Of a stretch of 10,628 nucleotides of DNA, positions 7,336-10,628 are shown one piece after another. The translations under genes and the position numbers were made by a program. This stretch comes from JANMEX01 sp031423755 (GTDB lineage Bacteria > Pseudomonadota > Alphaproteobacteria > Rhizobiales > Rhizobiaceae), in contig JANPGC010000212.1 of assembly GCA_031423755.1 (NCBI GenBank), forward strand, positions 1 to 10,628, given 5' to 3'. The notes under the pieces were generated by a model that ran no database searches, had not been told where the DNA came from, and was given only the letters and a program-made list of their open reading frames with translations. The stretch's first letter is position 1. Every line of letters begins with the position of its first letter.

Positions 7336-8550
7336 TTAGTTCCCCGCGCCGTAGCGTCGTTTCCACTCGGTTTCAACGCGAACCATCCATGATGGATGCG
7401 GCTCGTCGAGTGCGGGCCCGAGTTGGTCTGGCTTCAACGTGGCAACGCCGAGATCAAGACTGTCGAACTTTGCCTTTTCGTCTGCCGACAGCGCGGCCAT
7501 GTTCAGGACGGTCGGGTCGCCCCAGACTTTCGGATCCTGCTTGTGCGCCTGCGCCTCCGGCGAGATCAGGAAGTCGGCCAGAACCATGGCGCCCGCCTTG
7601 GCGTTGGCATTGTAGGGAATGGCGACAAAATGCGTGTTGCCAAGCGTGCCCGCCGGAAACGTGAAGGAACGCACAGTATCTGGCAGTTCGCCTGCGGCAA
7701 TCGCAGCGGACGCATCAGACGGATTGAACGCAAAACTGATATCAACCTCACCATCGGCCATGAGACGTTTCATGTCAGGATAGTTCTGCGGGAACGCCTT
7801 GCCCTTGCGCCAGAGGTTTGGATTCAACTTGTCGAGATAGTCGAACAGCGGCTCGGAGGCTTCGGCAAACTCATCTTCCTTGACTGGCGCCAAAAGCTTG
7901 GACTTGTCGGTTATGGTTTCAGACAAGACCTGTTTCAGGAACGACGAACCGATGAAATCAGGCGGCATCGGGTAGGAGAAACGCCCGGGATTTTTTTCCG
8001 CCCATGCCAGAAGATCACCGGCAGACTTTGGCATGTCTTCAGCTTTGGTCTTGGCGCTGTCGTGAAAAAACACCAGCTTGGCCATGCCCCACGGCGATTC
8101 CAAGCCTTCGACCGGGATGGTGAAATCGGTTTTCACGGTAGGCTTGCCCGCAACATCAACATATTTCCAGTTCGGCAGCTTGTCAGCCCAGCCGGGCGAC
8201 AGGAGCAAACCCTGACTTTTCATGGACGCAAAGTTTTCGCCATTGATCCAGATAAGGTCAACTGAACCGCCCTCGGCCTTGCCTGCCGCCTTTTCTGCGA
8301 CAACCTTGGCGACAGCGTTGGCTGTATCTTCCAGCTTCACTTGTACCAGTTTGACGCCGTAACGGCTTTCGATCATGCCGCCTGCCCAGGCAATATACGC
8401 ATTGATGTTGTCCGCGCCGCCCCATGCGTTCCAGTACACGGTTTCGCCCTTGGCATCTTCAAGTACAGACTGCCAGTTGGCAGGATCAGTGTCTGCCGCC
8501 AAAGCGGACGTGGACAGGGCGAACGACAGGGCAGCAAGCAGTATTTTCAA
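7336..8550 (-). CDS. ynjB: ABC transporter periplasmic substrate-binding protein, YnjB-like
   Basis: This is the extracytoplasmic solute receptor of the YnjBCD importer; the substrate is unknown. From the chosen start it is 404 aa. A Sec signal peptide is evident: basic K2, hydrophobic ILLAALSFALSTSALA and a probable cleavage after residue 18 (ALA, then ADTD). The mature part contains WNAWGGADNINAYIAWAGG and GGSVDLIWINGENF, which I recognise as close to E. coli YnjB. The frame stays open to 8634, but the chosen TTG (8548-8550) has GGGGA at 8558-8562, 7 nt upstream, and puts the signal peptide directly at the N-terminus. The longer form would add 28 residues with three cysteines before it. It is the first gene of a ynjB-ynjC-ynjD-hrpB unit. 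A ThiB-like thiamine receptor is a less likely alternative, and no TPP riboswitch is seen upstream. Confidence 0.9.
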   Translation of the reverse strand: MKILLAALSFALSTSALAADTDPANWQSVLEDAKGETVYWNAWGGADNINAYIAWAGGMIESRYGVKLVQVKLEDTANAVAKVVAEKAAGKAEGGSVDLIWINGENFASMKSQGLLLSPGWADKLPNWKYVDVAGKPTVKTDFTIPVEGLESPWGMAKLVFFHDSAKTKAEDMPKSAGDLLAWAEKNPGRFSYPMPPDFIGSSFLKQVLSETITDKSKLLAPVKEDEFAEASEPLFDYLDKLNPNLWRKGKAFPQNYPDMKRLMADGEVDISFAFNPSDASAAIAAGELPDTVRSFTFPAGTLGNTHFVAIPYNANAKAGAMVLADFLISPEAQAHKQDPKVWGDPTVLNMAALSADEKAKFDSLDLGVATLKPDQLGPALDEPHPSWMVRVETEWKRRYGAGN

Positions 8551-8723
8551 AACAGAATCCCCAGTGCAACAGGCTTGCGATTGATCATGCGGGCGGCAGC
8601 GGGTCAACCTTGGCAGGCACAATTGCAGGGACAATTGATTGTGATGCGCCCGTGAATTGCAACTTCGTCAAGCTTTGGTAACCGCTTTGCAGCATGATGT
8701 TCCGGTCACATCGGGGCAGGGAC
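8551..8723. promoter_or_regulatory. Divergent intergenic region (promoters of ynjB and the HD-GYP gene)
   Basis: This region separates ynjB (leftward) from the HD-GYP gene (rightward) and must carry promoters for both. On the minus strand a TTGACC (8602-8607) is a possible -35 box for ynjB. CAATTG occurs twice, 12 bp apart (8620-8625 and 8632-8637), inside a short inverted repeat CACAAT (8618-8623) / ATTGTG (8638-8643), which could be an operator. AATTGC recurs at 8621-8626 and 8655-8660. I see no riboswitch-like conserved elements. No promoter is certain by eye. Confidence 0.35.
8558..8562 (-). promoter_or_regulatory. Ribosome-binding site deciding the ynjB TTG start
   Basis: GGGGA on the minus strand lies 7 nt before the TTG at 8548-8550. 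It supports that start over the upstream TTG at 8634, and the signal peptide then begins at residue 1. Confidence 0.6.
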
Positions 8724-10091
8724 ATGGCTGCAAGACAACAGACATCCATCAAACGCGCGGAAATCGTCAGCGCGCTCAGCCATGCGCTCGACATTACAGA
8801 GGGCCAGTCCGAAGGCCATGGCGTGCGCTGTGCGTGGATCGGCATGGCCGTTGGCCGCCAGATCGGCATGAGCGAGACCGACCTTGGCCATCTCTATTAC
8901 ACGCTGCTTTTGAAGGACATCGGCTGCTCGTCGAACGCGGCGCGGATATGCGAACTCTATCTTGCCGATGACATCACGTTCAAACGCGATATCAAATCGG
9001 TCAACGACAGCCTGCCGCAGATTTTGCGCTTCGTGCTCTCGCACACCGGACTGAAAGCCGGGCTGTCCGAGCGCTTCCGCTCCTTGCTGACCATTTTCTC
9101 CGAAGGCGGACAAATTGCCCGTGAGCTGATCGAAACCCGCTGCCAGCGCGGCGCAAACATCGCAAGGCGGATGCGCTTTTCCGAGGATGTGGCACGCGGC
9201 ATCCTTGATCTTGACGAACATTATGACGGCAGCGGCAAGCCTGACGGGCTGTCGGACGAATCCATCTCCATTCATGCGCGTATCGCTTTGCTGGCGCAAG
9301 TCGTCGATGTGTTCAACACGGGCGGCGGCCGCACTGCCGCGCAAAAGGAAGTCGCCTTGCGCAGCGGCAACTGGTTCGATCCGGCACTGTGCGAGGCATT
9401 TAAGGAAGTCTCTGCAAATGAACGCTTCTGGGATGCGCTTGCCTCGCCGTCGCTCCAGCGCATGGTCATCCGCCTTGCTCCGGACAAGGAAGGTGAAACG
9501 GTGGACGAGGACTATCTCGATGAAATCGCTGCCGCTTTCGCCGACGTGGTCGATTCCAAAAGCCCCTACACGGCGGGCCACAGCGACCGCGTTGCCTTGT
9601 TCACCGACATGATTGCCGAGGAAATGGCCCTCTCGCCCGAGCGCCGGCGGTTTCTGAAAAGGGCCGCGCTGCTGCATGACATCGGCAAGCTTGGCGTTTC
9701 CAACCAAATACTGGACAAGGCCGGAAAGCTGACGGAGGAAGAATGGCAGGCAATCCGCCAGCACCCGGCGCAAAGCCGGATCATTCTGGCCCGTATTGAA
9801 GCGTTCCAGGAACTGGCGCGCATTGCCGGCGACCACCATGAAAAGCTCGACGGCAAGGGCTATCCGCGCCGCATATCCGGCGATGAAATTTCGCTTGAAA
9901 CAAGAATAATCACAGTGGCGGACATTTTCGACGCTTTGACGGCTGAGCGACCTTACCGGGCGGCCATGCCCGTCTCGCAGGCGTTTGAGATCATGCGCAA
10001 AGAGGTCGGGACAGCGCTCGACAACCGCTGCTTTGCAGCATTGGAAAGGTCGATGGCGCGCGTTGACCAGAGCCTGAAACTGGCGTCATAG
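8724..10091 (+). CDS. Tandem HD-GYP protein, probable c-di-GMP phosphodiesterase
   Basis: The protein probably hydrolyses the second messenger cyclic di-GMP, in the cytoplasm; no membrane segment or signal peptide is visible. From the ATG at 8724 it has 455 aa and two HD-type domains. The C-terminal one (about 260-440) is canonical: H286 in GHSDR, HDIGK (318-322), H347 in RQHPAQS, HHEKLDGKGYP (371-381) and ADIFDAL (399-405). The N-terminal one (about 12-200) is degenerate: the HD pair has become K64-D65 in LLLKDIG, and the second motif reads DEHYDGSGKPDGL (164-176). An alternative ATG at 8694 (ten residues longer) has no visible ribosome-binding site, whereas the ATG at 8724 follows GGGGCAGG. 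The gene is transcribed divergently from ynjB and converges on a pilin gene 30 bp away. The substrate is inferred from the GYP motif; other HD hydrolase activity is possible. Confidence 0.88.
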   Translation: MAARQQTSIKRAEIVSALSHALDITEGQSEGHGVRCAWIGMAVGRQIGMSETDLGHLYYTLLLKDIGCSSNAARICELYLADDITFKRDIKSVNDSLPQILRFVLSHTGLKAGLSERFRSLLTIFSEGGQIARELIETRCQRGANIARRMRFSEDVARGILDLDEHYDGSGKPDGLSDESISIHARIALLAQVVDVFNTGGGRTAAQKEVALRSGNWFDPALCEAFKEVSANERFWDALASPSLQRMVIRLAPDKEGETVDEDYLDEIAAAFADVVDSKSPYTAGHSDRVALFTDMIAEEMALSPERRRFLKRAALLHDIGKLGVSNQILDKAGKLTEEEWQAIRQHPAQSRIILARIEAFQELARIAGDHHEKLDGKGYPRRISGDEISLETRIITVADIFDALTAERPYRAAMPVSQAFEIMRKEVGTALDNRCFAALERSMARVDQSLKLAS

Positions 10092-10121
10092 ACTGCCAAG
10101 CGGCGGTTGCCCCGAAGCAGC

Positions 10122-10295
10122 TTATTTGGCCGCTACGACCTTGCCCTGCACATAGGTGAATTTGTCGCTGATTGCGGTGCCGAGCGCGCCAACGCTGGCA
10201 ATGATGGCGATGGCGATGAGCGCGGCGATAAGGCCGTATTCGATTGCGGTTGCGCCGGATTCGTCTGCGGCATAGCGGATTGCAAGCTTGGGCAC
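10122..10295 (-). CDS. flp: Flp/Fap-type pilin (type IVb pilin subunit), copy 1
   Basis: This is a small structural subunit of the Flp (Tad/Cpa) pilus used for surface attachment. The 57-aa prepilin has a short polar leader ending in DESG, then the class signature ATAIEYGLIAALIAIAIIA. Cleavage by a CpaA-type prepilin peptidase is expected after the glycine at residue 14, leaving the glutamate at mature position 5. A single hydrophobic helix (about 15-40) is followed by a short tail ending QGKVVAAK. The frame is open to 10463, but the homologous part begins at the GTG (10293-10295), which has GGAG (10303-10306) 7 nt upstream; the extra 56 residues look like leader translation. It lies downstream of a second pilin gene but behind that gene's terminator, so it probably has its own promoter. 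Its 3' end faces the HD-GYP gene. Confidence 0.88.
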   Translation of the reverse strand: MPKLAIRYAADESGATAIEYGLIAALIAIAIIASVGALGTAISDKFTYVQGKVVAAK

Positions 10296-10302
10296 GGCGT
10301 CA

Positions 10303-10306
10303 CTCC
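10303..10306 (-). promoter_or_regulatory. Ribosome-binding site deciding the GTG start of pilin copy 1
   Basis: GGAG on the minus strand lies 7 nt before the GTG at 10293-10295. It supports this start over the in-frame ATG at 10463, which would add a non-homologous 56-residue extension. Confidence 0.6.
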
Positions 10307-10443
10307 AATACAGGACGAATGCGGCGTCTTGGATCAGCGCGGCGCTTCCCTGTCCATGTGACAGTAGGTGGCAACAGTTTCCCGAACGATAACGAACAAG
10401 GTTTTCAAGTCGTAACGGTTCAGACCCGGTTGTAGCTGTTCCA

Positions 10444-10477
10444 AACAAAAAGCCGCCCGTCATTTCTGACGGACGGC
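10444..10477 (-). terminator. Rho-independent terminator after pilin copy 2
   Basis: Read on the minus strand, GCCGTCCGTCA-GAAA-TGACGGGCGGC (10477 down to 10452) forms an 11-bp stem with one G-U pair and a GAAA tetraloop, followed immediately by TTTTTGTTT. It starts 33 nt after the stop of pilin copy 2. It should end transcripts from the upstream pilin gene before copy 1, or attenuate them. Confidence 0.9.
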
Positions 10478-10510
10478 CCTGCCATCTCTGGCGGGTGGTT
10501 TCGCGCCAGA

Positions 10511-10628
10511 TTACTTGGCAGCGACGACCTTGCCCTGGATGTAAACGAACTTGTCGTTGATCGCGGTGCCGAGCGCGCCGGCGCCGGCAATGATGGCGAC
10601 TGCGATAAGGGCGGCGATGAGACCGTAT
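10511..10628 (-). CDS. flp: Flp/Fap-type pilin, copy 2 (partial, N-terminus beyond window)
   Basis: This is a second Flp pilin subunit gene, of which only the last 38 codons and the stop lie in the window. The visible part begins in the class signature (YGLIAALIAVAIIAG) and ends in the same QGKVVAAK tail as copy 1. The two copies are identical at 32 of the 38 aligned residues, so they arose by tandem duplication. The invariant EYG region and cleavage site lie beyond the right edge. The gene is on the same strand as copy 1 and upstream of it, followed by a strong terminator. Other genes of a Tad/Cpa assembly cluster may lie further right, but none is visible here. Confidence 0.88.
   Translation of the reverse strand, partial: YGLIAALIAVAIIAGAGALGTAINDKFVYIQGKVVAAK

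Noticed and set aside
7396..8265. Plus-strand open frame of 289 codons opposite ynjB
   Set aside because: It is Arg-rich with no family resemblance and is fully antisense to a well-supported periplasmic binding protein gene.
8551..8700. TPP (thiamine) riboswitch upstream of the YnjBCD operon
   Set aside because: Considered because the system resembles ThiBPQ, but the conserved CTGAGA-type core is absent on the relevant strand.
8706..9839. Long minus-strand open frame (377 codons) antisense to the HD-GYP gene
   Set aside because: It lacks any recognisable domain and overlaps completely a plus-strand gene with clear HD-GYP motifs. High GC content leaves antisense frames open.
1..10628. CRISPR array, toxin-antitoxin, phage, defence or biosynthetic cluster
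   Set aside because: No spaced direct repeats, no integrase or transposase reading frame and no such gene families are visible on either strand.

Overview
The window is a GC-rich stretch of an alphaproteobacterial chromosome, most likely from the Hyphomicrobiales (Rhizobiales; Brucellaceae/Phyllobacteriaceae-like). This placement rests on an ActS/ActR (RegB/RegA) redox two-component pair, a DUF2852-type small membrane protein, a YnjBCD-type ABC transporter and tandem Flp-type pilins. It is an inference from protein families; no database search was run.

Layout. Positions 1-210 (minus strand) hold the 5' part of a DUF2852-like gene, preceded by an AT-rich dyad (230-257) that looks like an operator. 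Positions 321-884 and 916-2265 (minus) are the response regulator actR and its membrane sensor kinase actS. A 165-bp inverted-repeat element (2275-2439) sits only 9 bp upstream of the actS start. Positions 2465-8550 (minus) form a tight four-gene unit: ynjB (periplasmic binding protein), ynjC (fused double permease), ynjD (ATPase) and hrpB (DEAH-box helicase), with gaps of 24, 11 and 3 nt. Both ynjB and ynjC appear to start with TTG, each behind a good ribosome-binding site. A divergent intergenic region (8551-8723) leads into a plus-strand gene for a tandem HD-GYP protein (8724-10091), whose N-terminal copy has lost the HD histidine. The right end has two minus-strand Flp pilin genes, one complete (10122-10295, GTG start) and one running off the edge (10511-10628). 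A clear Rho-independent terminator lies between them.

How the parts work together. ActS/ActR is a global redox regulator. YnjBCD is an uptake system whose substrate is not established, and hrpB is probably co-transcribed and translationally coupled with it. The HD-GYP protein is a probable cyclic-di-GMP phosphodiesterase lying next to pilin genes of a Flp/Tad system; a shared role in surface attachment is suggestive only.

I see no mobile-element genes, CRISPR array, rRNA, tRNA or defence system. Most of the window is ordinary core-genome content. The best candidates for a second look are the inverted-repeat element, the dyad operator, the hrpB/ABC-transporter coupling and the degenerate-plus-canonical HD-GYP pair.
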